Of a DNA stretch of 64,000 bases, positions 33,271 to 46,345 are shown piece after piece. This DNA comes from Trileptium ribeirensis (Eukaryota > Nematoda > Enoplea > Enoplida > Thoracostomopsidae): positions 1-64,000 of the forward strand of contig JASANE010003464.1 in NCBI GenBank assembly GCA_030248225.1. Direction: 5' to 3'. The position numbers and the translations under genes were made by a program. The notes beneath the pieces were generated by a model that was not told where the DNA came from, ran no database searches, and saw only the letters and a list, made by a program, of their open reading frames with translations. The stretch's first letter is position 1. Each line of letters begins with the position of its first letter.

Positions 33271-36200
33271 ATTTATATACGCCATGTGGTCATCGGCGAA
33301 CCGGCAATCTTAACGAAGTTGCTGCTCGTTACTTTCATATTTTCAGAATGCAGTCAAACAAGCCGCAACGGCAATCGGAGCCCATTGCGAGCAAATTTTC
33401 TGTCAGTCTCTGTGTTCATGATACGAATAGGGTTTGTGGTGGTCACTCAGGTAATTGAATTCGGAGATGGAAAAGCGCTAGCTTCGGAATCGAAGAATTC
33501 CCACTAGACCGCACTATGGGCAAAAATATGTGCGTCCGTTTATTTTTTTTCTCTGCAAACTGGACTTCGTTATCTCAACGTAAACCGATATTGACGCGTG
33601 ACAGCTAATATGAAAGCTACAATACTCTAGATGTGCCTTTTGGTTACCCAGGGGTACATGGCTAAAATGGGCCATTTTTTGGGTCATTCTTGCTCATAAC
33701 TCGACAACCCTTGAGCCGATTTGAAATATTCTGATATCGAAATATGTGCCCTAAGAAGCATTATTTATGGGTATATAAATTGATTTGGTCGCGTCCCTAG
33801 GGGGCATGGGGGACTCTAGAAAATGGGCAAATTTCCAAAATTTTGGTCAAACTTTGTCGACGTGTAGCTATGTAACAACTCAAGCGATTCGAACGAAATT
33901 TGTTGTGTGGATAAAACTACCTGCATTTCATGTAGGACCCCTGGGTCAATTGGTAATCTATGACAGTATATTAATACTTCTAACGGTATATTAATAGATT
34001 TGTGGCTCAAAATAAATTCCTATGGGTTTTCGTGGGTGCTGATTTCAAGTCGTCACTGTATTTAGACGTAACTTTTCGTGTAGAGGTAGTTATATCAATG
34101 GGTGAGACTAGGCGAGTGGTGCGAAAGGGACGAGTGTCAAGCGGTATGTAGCAAATTCTGTTCATGTTTTCTGTGCTACTATGCTTTTGTTATGATTCTT
34201 ATATATACATACATTATATAGATATGTTGTTCACGATTCCTAAGCATTTCTGAGGTAAAGATAACCTTCGTAGATTGTGTATTACATATCTGACTATTAG
34301 TTTTGCTGCCTTGTTAAACAGCAAATTAATAAATATTTTTTGATGAGTTATATCTTTGTTTCGTAACAGGAATATATTTTTAATGACTTGTTTTACTGTA
34401 TGTTAACGTTACTGTTTCTCATTTCTCCTAATTCATACACTTGGCATGTCGCCAGGATCCTACTTAAATTAAGTCTCGGGTAACGTACTATTGCATTCAC
34501 AGCCGGCACTCAAAGCTTAGAAAAATTCTGCCAGCCCCAAGACTACCCACTATACAAAAGAAAATTTTAACCTGTAATATAGTAGATGAGCGTATTGAGA
34601 CGCTAAATTTTGTTTCTACGTCAAATTGAAAAACAGCTTTTATATTTTTCAATTATTTTGATACAGAAATGCACTAAACGCCAATCGACTCTGAACTTAA
34701 TTTGAGACACAAAAATGTAATTTTTTCAAACGGAAAGGACCGACGCCTCACGGGGCAACTCCCCGATAAGCATGTATGAAGTAGGTCCAGTCGTTACCGA
34801 GTTACAGTCAATGTAATCTAAGCAAAATACTTACTATAAAATGGATAACATTTCTGCAGTTTAATTGGAGTTTTAATAAGATAGGCAGAAGTGGCTGCAA
34901 TGTTAACGTCTGTTTCCAATTGTCCATTCATTCTTCATAATACTATGTTATGTTTCGCTCAACCAAAGGTCATGGAAAAATACTTGGAAAACTCCTGAAA
35001 TCAATGCTACATCGTGACGACAGTGATAACGCCTACTTGTAAAATTCTAACCGTGGAGATGTAACTTGACGATGTTCTTTTTTCGCTGGGTTTGATAAAG
35101 TTTACTTAATAGGATGTATTTGGTTAGTAATAATAGCGGTTTTCGCTAACTTCAAATGCTGCTCCAAAATATTAATAAGAAATGATAAAGCGGAGGTAGG
35201 TTAAATCGATAATTAACCGGACACTAGGAATTTTGGAAAGGGACGGTAGAAGCACTCTGATGTATGTTTACAAAGTCGCACATATTCAAAGCTTTACTGT
35301 TTATTGTCCTAGTATATACTTTAATATGACTATGTTTTGCTTCTGTAACTTGGTGCGGAAATACCTCTCATTTTTGGGTTCTTGAATTTCCTAGCAATAT
35401 TTCGGGCTCTTCAATAATTCCACCGCGGCATTTTTTTTGTTTCCCTTCGACAAAAATGCCTCCGATTAATAAAAAATATCCGAAATTTTTTACGAAAACG
35501 TCGTTGACAAGCTGAAAATTTCATATATTGCATAAAGATTGCTTTTGATTTCACCGCAACTTAATGCTGTATTATTATAACGATGTTTGATCATAGTGTC
35601 GTGACATTTGAAGCTTGAAAATTTTATTTTCGTCGCATTTATTGTTGTTGGCATGTCGGTGATATTTCGGTAATAATTTAAAAAGAAGAAAGAGTGGGTT
35701 AACGAAATCGTATGATTCTAGATTGTCAAAATTTTCTAGCTGTTCGAAAAGATTAGCGCGTCCTGGAGACTGTTGATTCTATTATTCTTGCTGTCACAGA
35801 TAGTGCTAGAACTTAGCGAATTATATTGTTTTCGTATATGTGTGAGTGTGTATTTTCCATTATAAAAAAATTAGCGCACCAAGCCCAAGATTTGGCTTGG
35901 AACAACAGGTTCTCGCTTTACATGAATCGAACATGAATCGAACAACCTTAATTTAAAACGAAATTCCGTCCAAGCTTATACGTTCTGACACTGAATAAAT
36001 GGTAACTGTTGTTTTCACAGTAATTTGGCTGCACAAATAAAATTTAAGTTTATATTAACTACACTGATTTACATTAAATTTACGATATCTTTAGGAATGC
36101 ACCATTTTGTGGGCTCTTGGATTTTAAGGCCCCAGCAATCTAACAACAATGGGAAGGCGTACTAGGCGTTGAACTATTGGTTTCAATTATGTATGGCTGC

Positions 36201-38342
36201 GGCAAGCCTGTATTCAGCTTTATGTATTTCAAACTTTGGTAATCACAGTCCGTTTAAGATACTGTTTTCAGGCTAGCATACATTTTGAACCACGCACTTG
36301 TTTACAAATATTCTTTTGTGTACTATATATTCACGGACATATTACATGGTCTTCGATAGAACCGAATATTTAAGTGATGGGAAGTAAGTCTAATTAACTT
36401 GCACCCCAGTTAAAATGTGTTTTTGATACTTCATAATCGAGGTAGCAAATTTGGCTAATTTGTGAATATTAAATCTTCTTTGTCTTTCGTATATATCCGG
36501 TGAACACTACTGTGCTACGCTTTCCTTAAAAGGCTACGACTTTTACGGCCAGTCGGTACATCTGCAGATATTTCACTATATTTTAGTAGTATAGTATCAG
36601 TTTTAAATATTACTGTTAGCTACCATTGTGATAGCCCCTTGTTAATCTTACAAATTTAAATATCAGTTGGATCGATGATACCTGACAGTACTGACCCGAT
36701 TATATCGCAGTATTTTAAATTCAACTGGCGCATATTTGTGACCTTATTCTTGACTTTACGGCGAGTGATTAGTAGTTAATGTCTTCAAAGGCAACCGAAA
36801 GTGGGCGCTGCCTGCTGCATTTTTCTAGAATTTGGCGCATTGATTCAACTGTAGTGATTCGACAATTGCCGCTGGTTAAAGCGTTTTATTGTTATCGTTA
36901 ATATTTGCCGCCTGGGCCGGCACCTACTTTTTCTGGTTGGAATTCGCCTGCTCATACATGAAGTACTTATATAGCTCACATCTTTGTTAAAGTTAATGGT
37001 TAGCAAATCCGGTGGAAGCTAATGAACGTCTATTTGCTATTTTTTACCAATGACAGTCTTAATGTGAGTATTAATTCATAGATCCTACACATGATAACCG
37101 GTTTTTTTCGCAGCAAGCTGAGCTTCTAGCTTCATTGAGTGAGACTACTCGTTAGAAAAATGGTTGGATTTTGCAATTGGGTGTTAGTACTTACACATGC
37201 TTTGAAGATAACGACTTCAGCTTCGTTTGCGCCGTGATTATAACGCGGAATTATGAACTCTACCCCATGTTTCCTTGAATTTTAGAGAACTATCCTTATT
37301 GTCATAAGTTAATGCAAGTACAGAAATGTCTTCATTGCCATGAGTCAGTTTAAGACCTTTATTCTGGTGTTAGTTTTTTGCGTTAGATATTAAAGAAAAT
37401 TAGACTCAAGGCAATGATTCAAAGAATATCAAATGATGAAGTTAATATAGTGAACTATGCTGTTTCCATGAGAAACTCGAAGCGCACAAGGATTTAATTT
37501 GAAAGAATAGTGGGTAGTGGCTAAAGGAACGTATGAATTTCCTTTCAACCGGTGGTATAGAATAATGATTGCCTGAGATTTGAGTTAAGTCATCTAGTAA
37601 TTTACCGCAACAGTTACACTATAAATTATAAATATATTCTTCTCTTTTGGAAGTAATATATTTGCGATTAAACTTTAAACCTTATTTCGCTTAAAAATTT
37701 CAAGGTGCACGCTGTAGGGATTTCGCGTATTTTATCAAATCGTTTTTGATTAATATGTCAAAACTATAAAAAAATTTTCCTTAGAACCTGTATATATGTA
37801 GTTATTCATGCTTTCGTGGCAAAATGTTTTTTGTCGTTTGAATAATTTCTTGGTATAATTTTTTTCTCTTTTCAAAAACATATTTCACTGCACTGGAATA
37901 GCTAAATTAAATATTAAACCTGCTGGTATGTGGTGTAAACATCTAAAGTTATTTAGCGGCAATTTTATATTTATTAAAAATTCGAAGAATTTTTCTTGTG
38001 TTCTGCAATAATGTTGGCAGCAATCAAAACAAATGTCGAATTCACAGAAATATTGTTACAAATATTTAAACTTATGTTTAGAATTCTAGCAAATTTTTTT
38101 GAAATTCCAAGAATTCTAAGCGCTGATCTAGGTCTAGCTAGCCTGAATTTAGATGTATATAAACTGATGCTTCTGCTCGATCATTGAATCAGTCGCGATC
38201 GGAGATCTTAGAGTAAGTGTCTTTTATTTCAAATTTTATTTCTTACTTAATTGCCACACGACAACTTGTTATCTAATACTGTTCTAGCTAGGCAGTAATT
38301 AGTACAAGCTAAGACATAGCGCTGATTCCAACATTAACAAAT
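33271..38342. other. Long gene-free AT-rich region
   Basis: About 5 kb with no recognisable protein frame, RNA gene or large repeat. 33510-34060 has a repetitive feel (two variants of an ATGTGCC...GGGGTACATGG/GGGGGCATGGG block around 33635 and 33745) and may be a non-autonomous element, but I could not find its ends. The rest is AT-rich with scattered stops. Confidence 0.6.
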
Positions 38343-38525
38343 TTTGGGGATTATTGAGAGCAGACGGGCTGCTCCAAATATTTTTTCTAGAGAACACAGA
38401 AGTGCTCCACATTTCCTTGGTTTATTGAGAGCAGACGGGTTGCTCCTAAAATTTTTCCTTGAGAGCAGAGAGTTGCTCCTAAAATTTTCTATTGAGAGCA
38501 CAGGGGTGCTCCGAAAATTTGTTTG
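38343..38525. repeat. Tandem repeat of ~35-40-bp hairpin units
   Basis: Five diverged units, each containing GAGCA then 7-9 bases then TGCTC, for example GAGCAGACGGGTTGCTC, followed by an A/T-rich spacer (CTAAAATTTTTC). The arms pair, so each unit can form a small stem-loop. The repetitive frames on both strands are artefacts of the repeat. Confidence 0.85.
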
Positions 38526-39039
38526 ACTTAGCATAAGTCAAAGCTTAGGCCGGATCGAAGGATCCACCTTGTGGTTCATAAAGTTTGCTCGCGCATTAAT
38601 ATTAATTTATTATTTGGATCCTTAGATCTACCTTGTCAATTCAAACAATTCATTATTTTTTTGCCGTACTATTATTTATTTTAGTAATATTAAGTTAGGT
38701 ACCTATTTTATTTGTGTAGTAGGTGAACTCCTAGGTTCTGAATGCTATCATTACACAAGGTCATTGTTGGAAAATTGAAGAAATTTATATCCATTATGAC
38801 TCGTTTCGCTACATTTTGTTAAAAAGATATAAATTGTGTCGCGAATAATTTTCTAAAATGTTCACTCTTACCTGAATAGAACGGATTTATGGGACATACA
38901 AGATGTATATATAGGGGACTTCGCTGGGGAATGCGCGAAGGCCCAAACATAATCAACATGTTGATTTGGAAAGAACTGATACAAAAATAAAAATATCATT
39001 ATTCAACAAATTCAAACGTAAGTAAAATTATTTCTAATC
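38526..39039. other. Gene-free stretch before the USP tandem units
   Basis: AT-rich, no coding signal recognised. Similarity to the unit at 43528 starts at about 39031 with CTAATCTAATCTCG. Confidence 0.5.
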
Positions 39040-41693
39040 TAATCTCGGCTTTCAATTTTTTTACAATCGTGTATTTACTAGTTTGTCCCTAAATACCATA
39101 CTTGAAATCAGTTCTGTAGTAAGGGGCGTCCCTTTATTATCATGTCCCTTTATTATCATGTTTTTTGAAGAAAACAGTGTAAATGCTGGATTTATGTAAA
39201 TAAATCGGCCACAGGTTATAAATGCAATATGATAAAGACATTGTATAGAAAACATATATTCCAAAACTGTAAAGAAAAACCTTTTAGTTATTTTCCTATT
39301 CAATTCTGACAATATCTTCACGTTTTATCGACTCTTTGGATGCTGATTTCGGCAAATTTCCAAAAATGATATACTTTTCAGTAAATTCAACGTATTAAAA
39401 ACGTACAAGTTAAATCAAAACTAAAAATATCCAATATACTAAAATAACTACTATATATAACTAAAAAATAATATAGTAACTTAAATATTTCCAAAACATT
39501 GATTATACTAAAAACAATAATAATAATACTAAGTATATAATAATAATTATTAATGTTAATAATACACAAAAATCCAGAAATGAAATTTTACGATGTTGAA
39601 AGGCTGTGTACTTATATCGGCTAGCGGTATTTATGAAGGTTGGGGTTCGTCATTGAACAATAGTAGACACGTATTTATGGCCAATAATATGCCGGTGAGT
39701 CAGGAATAAGATGGGGTTATGGATTCAATTAATACGATGACGTAAACTATGCCTTCAATCTTATACGGTTCTTAACGTCTGCCACGTAGGATTACCACTA
39801 ATGTTTCACCAAAATATTTCAAACCGGCAGAGTCTATATCCAATCGGTTTCATAGATGTAGCCACTAATGTTAAAGATTTTACTTTGAATTAGTTATTTT
39901 GGAGTTATTGCTTGACCACCACAAAATAATATCAACCAATAAAAGTCACTCGATACGAGTATAAAGTGCCGCTAGGGCCTCCACGGATGTTTGGTACCAG
40001 CCTACCCCCCTTGACCCAATCAATCAATATCCGCGGAACCAAACCAATAATTAATCGCAATCAGTTAAAACTAAGAAGAAAAACCAACAAGCTATGCCGT
40101 AGCTGACTCATATAGTACTACTACCTCACAAGCGAAAGTGAAAGGGAGCTAGCGTGGGTGCTATCTGTGCAATCTGTAAGTTTCTGATGTTTCAGTACAT
40201 GAGGTAAAGGGTGTGTTAGTATGTACTTAAGATGTAATAAAATTGCGAAAGCTATCAAATAGTGAGACGAAACTCTGGAGCAGGAAAGCGAAGTATCTAA
40301 CAGTTAGATCTTTGTCTGGCGAATGCAACCAGTTGGCAGCCATGAACCGTTCGTAGGATCTTGATTATTATACCAACATGTCAACAGAAACACGAACTCA
40401 TTGAGTTTGATGTTTTGGCCAAACTGTATAGCGACCTGCCGCTATCTTATCGCCTTCATGGATGACAGCGGCATACAGTTTCCATTTGGCATCCGGAACC
40501 GAGCTTCCCTAAAATTCAGTCTATCCATATTATAGTTCAATCATTGCATATCGTGAAATAGAAGCATTTGGACCATGCGCAAGACTGTATTGTCATCTGG
40601 TTTGCACTTTATGCAAGTCTGATTTTGGTGTTGCTCACAGGCTGTACAGACGTTGTAGTCAATGACGCTGCGGCGTAGGGCGTGTATTATGCGTGAGTAA
40701 ACTAAAGATGACCTCGCGAACCATCCTATTCTGTCATTACCGATATCAAATCGCAAACCCTTGTTACGGAAAACAGGTTTAATTTCATTCGGTTTTCGCT
40801 AGCTGAAAATTGGCAAAATCAAAATCAAGTGCCAGCAATTAGACCTTGCGTTCGAACAGAATTTCGGCGATTTCAGTTTGCAGAAATTCTATTCCCTAAT
40901 GCAATATCATTTAAATTTGGATTATACAGTGTTCCCGAACAAATTTCATGCCAAAAGTGTCGTCACAATCAAATAGACAAATTTTCGTTCTCAAAAATTT
41001 GGGTAATTTTACTTGAATTTTCGCGAAGACAAAATGGTTATATTTCAATCGCGAGCGCTGTGTTCGTGAACCGTTTTACGCCGAATTTCAATTGATCAAA
41101 AAACGTCCTGTAACAAATTTTATCAAAAAATAAAAAATAGAATGGTTGGCTGGGTCACCTTAAGTTTACTCGCGCATTCGGCGGACAGAAGAAACATGGA
41201 AGTTAATGAAGACTTGACCGAAGCAATGCACTAAAATAGCCATATAGTAATAAGTGCATGTTGCAACTAGCAACTTAGAAAACTTTAAGGATATGACGCA
41301 GGCAATCTCCAATCGCATGACGTTTTCAAAAACTGCGCCGCGTCAGTCTGTATAGCGTTGTACGATGAGCAGGGTTTTTGGGTCACCAAGTGGGTCTATA
41401 CCCAAATATTTTTACGTGGACCCAAAATTTTTTTGCTGGACCCAGGGCAGTTTCGACTTCGGAGACATGGTTTGCTAATAAATTCTAATATAAAGTGCAG
41501 GCTTTCAGCCGTTTATGCTTACATCTGTATATAGTTGCTTGCTGCTGGTTTCACGGATGCCTCTCATCGTTTATTCAGGCTTGGGACAGCCAGAGAATAA
41601 TTTATATATTTGTAATTATGTAATAATGTCAAATTGCGTTTCGTAATACGGTCCTTTTATTGTGTAAAATTTCTTGAAATTCTCGAGCCAAAT
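39040..41693 (-). pseudogene. USP-like gene, 3' part, tandem copy 1
   Basis: Nearly identical to 43528-45336 plus 46346-47196. On the minus strand it carries the C-terminal parts of a ubiquitin-specific protease (USP, peptidase C19): a zinc-finger-like piece at 40541-40756 (VCTACEQHQNQTCIKC) and the His-box exon at 40398-40496 (WKLYAAVIHEGDKIAAGRYT). In active USPs the His box reads HxGxxxxxGHY; here the catalytic His is Arg. The pieces are in different frames with stops between them, so introns or decay must be assumed. An 86-residue frame at 39061-39321 downstream has no recognised domain. The Cys-box exon is missing from this copy. Confidence 0.75.
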
Positions 41694-42032
41694 AGGGACT
41701 ACAGGGGACGAGGACGCAGAAGAACAATAAACACAGGAGAGAGCAAAAGGGCAAAAGCAAAGTAGAAAGATGACAAGCGAGCAAAGAAGAGAGAACGCAG
41801 CAAACCACACGAAGAAACACGCGAAAAAACGCCCAAACAAAACTAGCCCTAAAACCAACGAAAAAAACCCCTAACATCCCTAACATGAAGAAAACAAAAC
41901 ATATAAATAAACCCACAATAAACACACCATAAAGACAATAGAAAACATATACAAAACATAGAAAACAACACACACAAACATACCACACAATCAAAAATAT
42001 ACAAACACAAAAACAAAAAAAATTAAAAAAAA

Positions 42033-42074
<42 letters not shown>

Positions 42075-43262
42075 TAAAATAAAAAAACACATTACCAAAA
42101 TACACAAAAAATTAAACAAAATACAACAAACTACCCAATCATACCAACCCCACAAACCACAATCACCAAAATATTCAAACCCAGACACAATTCATAGATA
42201 CCACAAAAAAACAAACACATCCTAGTATCTACCACCACAAAAAATATCAACCAAAAAACACTCATACGAAATAAACCCACCACTAACCACCTACCCCCCT
42301 ACCCAATCAATCAATATCCCAACCAAACCAAAAAATCCAATCATAAAACAAAAAAAAACCAACAACTACCAGCACTCATATAACACACCTCACAACAAAG
42401 AAAACACCTATCAATTAATCTCATTAAAAGAAAAAGAATACAAATAAAAAACGAAACTATCAAATAGAACAAACTCTACAAAACAAATACAGTAAACAAC
42501 AACACAGCCAAACCAATTAAATACCAACATCAACAAAACACAACCATAATCCAAACTTATACACCCATTATCCATAACAGCCATACATCCACATCCAACC
42601 GACTCCCTAAAACACTATCCATATCATAAATCACATATCAAATAAACATACCACCAAACAATCACTTACAACATCCACACTACAACACAAACCCCACAAA
42701 AAACAAAAACCTCCAACTCATCCTACTCAACCATATCAAATCCAAACCCACAAAAATCAATTCACTCCAAAAAACAAAATCAAAATCAACCACAAAACCC
42801 CAACAAATTCCATTCACAAAACTACCCAACAATATCATTAAATTATATACAGCCCAACAAATTCACCAAAACCACAATCCAAAAACAAACCCAAAAAAAA
42901 CAATCCAAACAAAATATATTCAATCCACCCAACCACCCAATCAATATCAAAAAACCCTAACAAAATCAAAAAAAAAAAAAAACCACCAAACTCCCACCAA
43001 AAAAACAAAAAATAATCACCAACAACACAAAAACCATATAAAAACACAACACAACTAAAAACAAATAACCACAATCCCAATCCAACTAAAAAAACCCCCC
43101 ACATACAAACACCACATTCACCAACTAACCCAAAAATTACACCCAAATCACCCACATCACCAACATCAAAAATATAAACACCACCTACACATCATAACCC
43201 TCACACCTCCATCTACACACACCAAAAAATATATAAAAAAAACAAACCAAACCCAAAAACAA
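41694..43262. other. G-depleted, A/C-rich 'ghost' copy of the USP unit
   Basis: From about 41700 the sequence loses T, then almost all G. Order and spelling still follow the USP unit: CCACCACAAAAAATATCAACC (42231) tracks 39917, CCCAATCAATCAATATCC (42302) tracks 40015, and a block near 42805-42860 tracks 40895-40950 with G and some T removed. Normal sequence resumes at 43263 with the USP exon. This looks like a third tandem copy read with massive G dropout rather than a biological sequence. Confidence 0.8.
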
Positions 43263-43527
43263 TTGTAAGTCTGGACTTACAGCGTTTAAGCTCCAAGCGT
43301 TTAATGTCTTGACCCAAAAGAAATTTGCTGGACCCAGGGTCCATTTTGAAGAAACCTGTTAGAATATTGTCAACCACAGTCTTGAGCTCAGCAGTGGCCA
43401 AATAGCGGTGCCCTTTAAAAGCTAAAGCTATTTGAAGTATGTTATGGACAATGCTTGGATGCTCTATCAAGAATTGTGGCAGAGAACGCAGGCAAACCAG
43501 GCACTGAAGAATTACATTGCTAATCTA
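43263..43527 (-). pseudogene. USP-like Cys-box exon, truncated tandem copy
   Basis: About 85 residues nearly identical to the exon at 47131-47490 (LPQFLIEHPSIVHNILQIAL, then TAELKTVVDNIL). The copy is cut at GAATTACATTGC, removing the catalytic Cys, and joins TAATCTAATCTAATC and the next unit. It marks the junction of a tandem duplication. Confidence 0.8.
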
Positions 43528-45336
43528 ATCTAATCTCGCCTTTCAATTTTTTTACAATCGTGTATTTACTAGTTTGTCCCTAAATACCATACTTGAAATC
43601 AGTTCTGTAGTAAGGGGCGTCCCTTTATTATCATGTCCCTTTATTATCATGTTTTTTGAAGAAAACAGTGTAAATGCTGGATTTATGTAAATAAATCGGC
43701 CACAGGTTATAAATGCAATATGATAAAGACATTGTATAGAAAACATATATTCCAAAACTGTATAGAAAAACCTTTTAGTTATTTTCCTATTCAATTCTGA
43801 CAATATCTTCACGTTTTATCGACTCTTTGGATGCTGATTTCGGCAAATTTCCAAAAATGATATACTTTTCAGTAAATTCAACGTATTAAAAACGTACAAG
43901 TTAAATCAAAACTAAAAATATCCAATATACTAAAATAACTACTATATATATAACTAAAAAATAATATAGTAACTTAAATATTTCCAAAACATTGATTATA
44001 CTAAAAACAATAATAATACTAAGTATATAATAATAATTATTAATGTTAATAATACAAAAAAATCCAGAAATGAAATTTTACGATGTTGAAAGGCTGTGTA
44101 CTTATATCGGCTAGCGGTATTTATGAAGGTTGGGGTTCGTCATTGAATAATAGTAGACACGTATTTATGGCCAATAATATGCCGGTGAGTCAGGAATAAG
44201 ATGGGGTTATGAATTCAATTAATACGATGACGTAAACTATGCCTTCAATCTTATACGGTTCTTAACGTCTGCCACGTAGGATTACCACTAATGTTTCACC
44301 AAAATACTTCAAACCGGCAGAGTCTATATCCAATCGGTTTCACAGATGTAGCCACTAATGTTAAAGATTTTACTTTGAATTAGTTATTTTGGAGTTATTG
44401 CTTGACCACCACAAAATAATATCAACCAATAAAAGTCACTCGATACGAGTATAAAGTGCCGCTAGGGCCTCCACGGATGTTTGGTACCAGCCTACCCCCC
44501 TTGACCCAATCAATCAATATCCGCGGAACCAAACCAATAATTAATCGCAATCAGTTAAAACTAAGAAGAAAAACCAACAAGCTATGCCGTAGCTGACTCA
44601 TATAGTACTACTACCTCACAAGCGAAAGTGAAAGGGAGCTAGCGTGGGTGCTATCTGTGCAATCTGTAAGTTTCTGATGTTTCAGTACATGAGGTAAAGG
44701 GTGTGTTAGTATGTACTTAAGATGTAATAAAATTGCGAAAGCTATCAAATAGTGAGACGAAACTCTGGAGCAGGAAAGCGAAAACAGTTAGATCTTTGTC
44801 TGGCGAATGCAACCAGTTGGCAGCCATGAACCGTTCGTAGGATCTTGATTATTATACCAACATGTCAACAGAAACACGAACTCATTGAGTTTGATGTTTT
44901 GGCCAAACTGTATAGCGACCTGCCGCTATCTTATCGCCTTCATGGATGACAGCGGCTTACAGTTTCCATTTGGCATCCGGAACCGATCTTCCCTAAAATT
45001 CAGTCTATCCATATTATAGTTCAATCATTGCATATCGTGAAATAGAAGCATTTGGACCATGCGCAAGACTGTATTGTCATCTGGTTTGCACTTTATGCAA
45101 GTCTGATTTTGGTGTTGCTCACAGGCTGTACAGACGTTGTAGTCAATGACGCTGCGGCGTAGGGCGTGTATTATGCGTGAGTAAACTAAAGATGACCTCG
45201 CGAACCATCCTATTCTGTCATTACCGATATCAAATCACAAACCCTTGTTACGGAAAACAGGTTTAATTTCATTCGGTTTTCGCTAGCTGAAAATTGGCAA
45301 AATCAAAATCAAGTGCCAGCAATTAGACCTTGATCA
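43528..45336 (-). pseudogene. USP-like gene, 3' part, tandem copy 2
   Basis: Second copy of 39040-40850 with few differences: a short deletion near 44780, a TA-repeat length change near 43945, and scattered substitutions. It contains the same zinc-finger-like piece (about 45025-45240) and His-box exon (from 44882). It belongs with the Cys-box exon at 47131-47490, the only copy with the N-terminal catalytic region. The near identity to copy 1 implies a recent duplication or an assembly duplication. Confidence 0.75.
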
Positions 45337-45468
45337 GATTTCTTCGATTAGTTCAGAATCTATTCAAACGCAAAAAAAACAACGCGAGCCAGCAACACAA
45401 CAAACAAAAACCAAAAAACAAAAAAAAAAAAAAAAAACCACAACACAAAAAAAAAAAAACAAAAAAAA

Positions 45469-45567
<99 letters not shown>

Positions 45568-45624
45568 AAAAAAAACAAACAAAAAAAAAAAAACACAAAA
45601 AAAAAAAAAAAAAAACAAAAAAAA

Positions 45625-45676
<52 letters not shown>

Positions 45677-46029
45677 AAAAGGAAAAACAAAATAAACAAC
45701 AAAAAAAAAAAAAGAAAAAAAAAAAATTTACCAAAAAAATTATAAAAAAAAAAAAAAATATAAAAAAAAGAAAAAAACAAAAAACCAACACAACAAACCA
45801 AAAAAACAAAACAAAAAAAAAACAAACAAAACAAAAAACCAAAACAAAACAAAAAACAAAAAAAAAAACAAAACCAAAACAGAAACAAAAACAAAAAAAA
45901 AAAAAAAAAAAAAAAAACAAAAACCCAAAAAAAACAAACACAAAACACAACCAAAACAACCAAAAAAAAAATTAACAAAAAAAATAAAAAAAAAAAAAAA
46001 AAAACAAAAAAAAAAAAAAAAAAAAAAAA

Positions 46030-46067
<38 letters not shown>

Positions 46068-46345
46068 AAAAAAAAAAAAAAAAAAAAACAAAACCAAAAA
46101 AAAAAACAAAAAAAAAAAAAAAACACAACAACAAAAAATAAAAAAAAACAAAAAAACATAAAAAAAAATAACAAAAAATAAACAAAAAAAAAACAAAAAA
46201 AAAAACAAACAAACAAAAAAAAAAAAACAAAAAAACAAAACACAAAAAACCAACAACAAACAAAAACACACAAAACAAAAAAAAAAACCACCCAAAAACA
46301 AAAACAAAACCCACAAAACCCCCCCACCCCCCCACCCCCCACACC
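45337..46345. other. Poly-A/C low-complexity block splitting USP copy 2
   Basis: Over most of its length only A and C occur, with A runs up to ~90 bases (45475-45565), ending in a C-run (ACCCCCCCACCCCCC near 46320). It interrupts copy 2 exactly between TTAGACCTT and GCGTTCGAACAG, which are adjacent at 40850 in copy 1. The first ~50 bases are normal sequence grading into A/C. The very long Lys- or Phe-rich frames here are meaningless. Sequencing artefact is the likeliest cause. Confidence 0.85.

Noticed and set aside
38343..38525. Small protein of ~60 codons on either strand
   Set aside because: Frames exist on both strands because of the tandem repeat; no domain or start context.
41616..43155. 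Hydrophobic minus-strand frames of 80-158 codons suggesting membrane proteins
   Set aside because: They lie in the G-depleted ghost block; loss of G on one strand removes stops and enriches Phe, Val and Cys codons artificially.
45330..46344. Very long Lys-rich (plus) and Phe-rich (minus) open frames, up to 326 codons
   Set aside because: They arise from nearly pure A/C sequence in which stop codons cannot form on either strand; no protein meaning.
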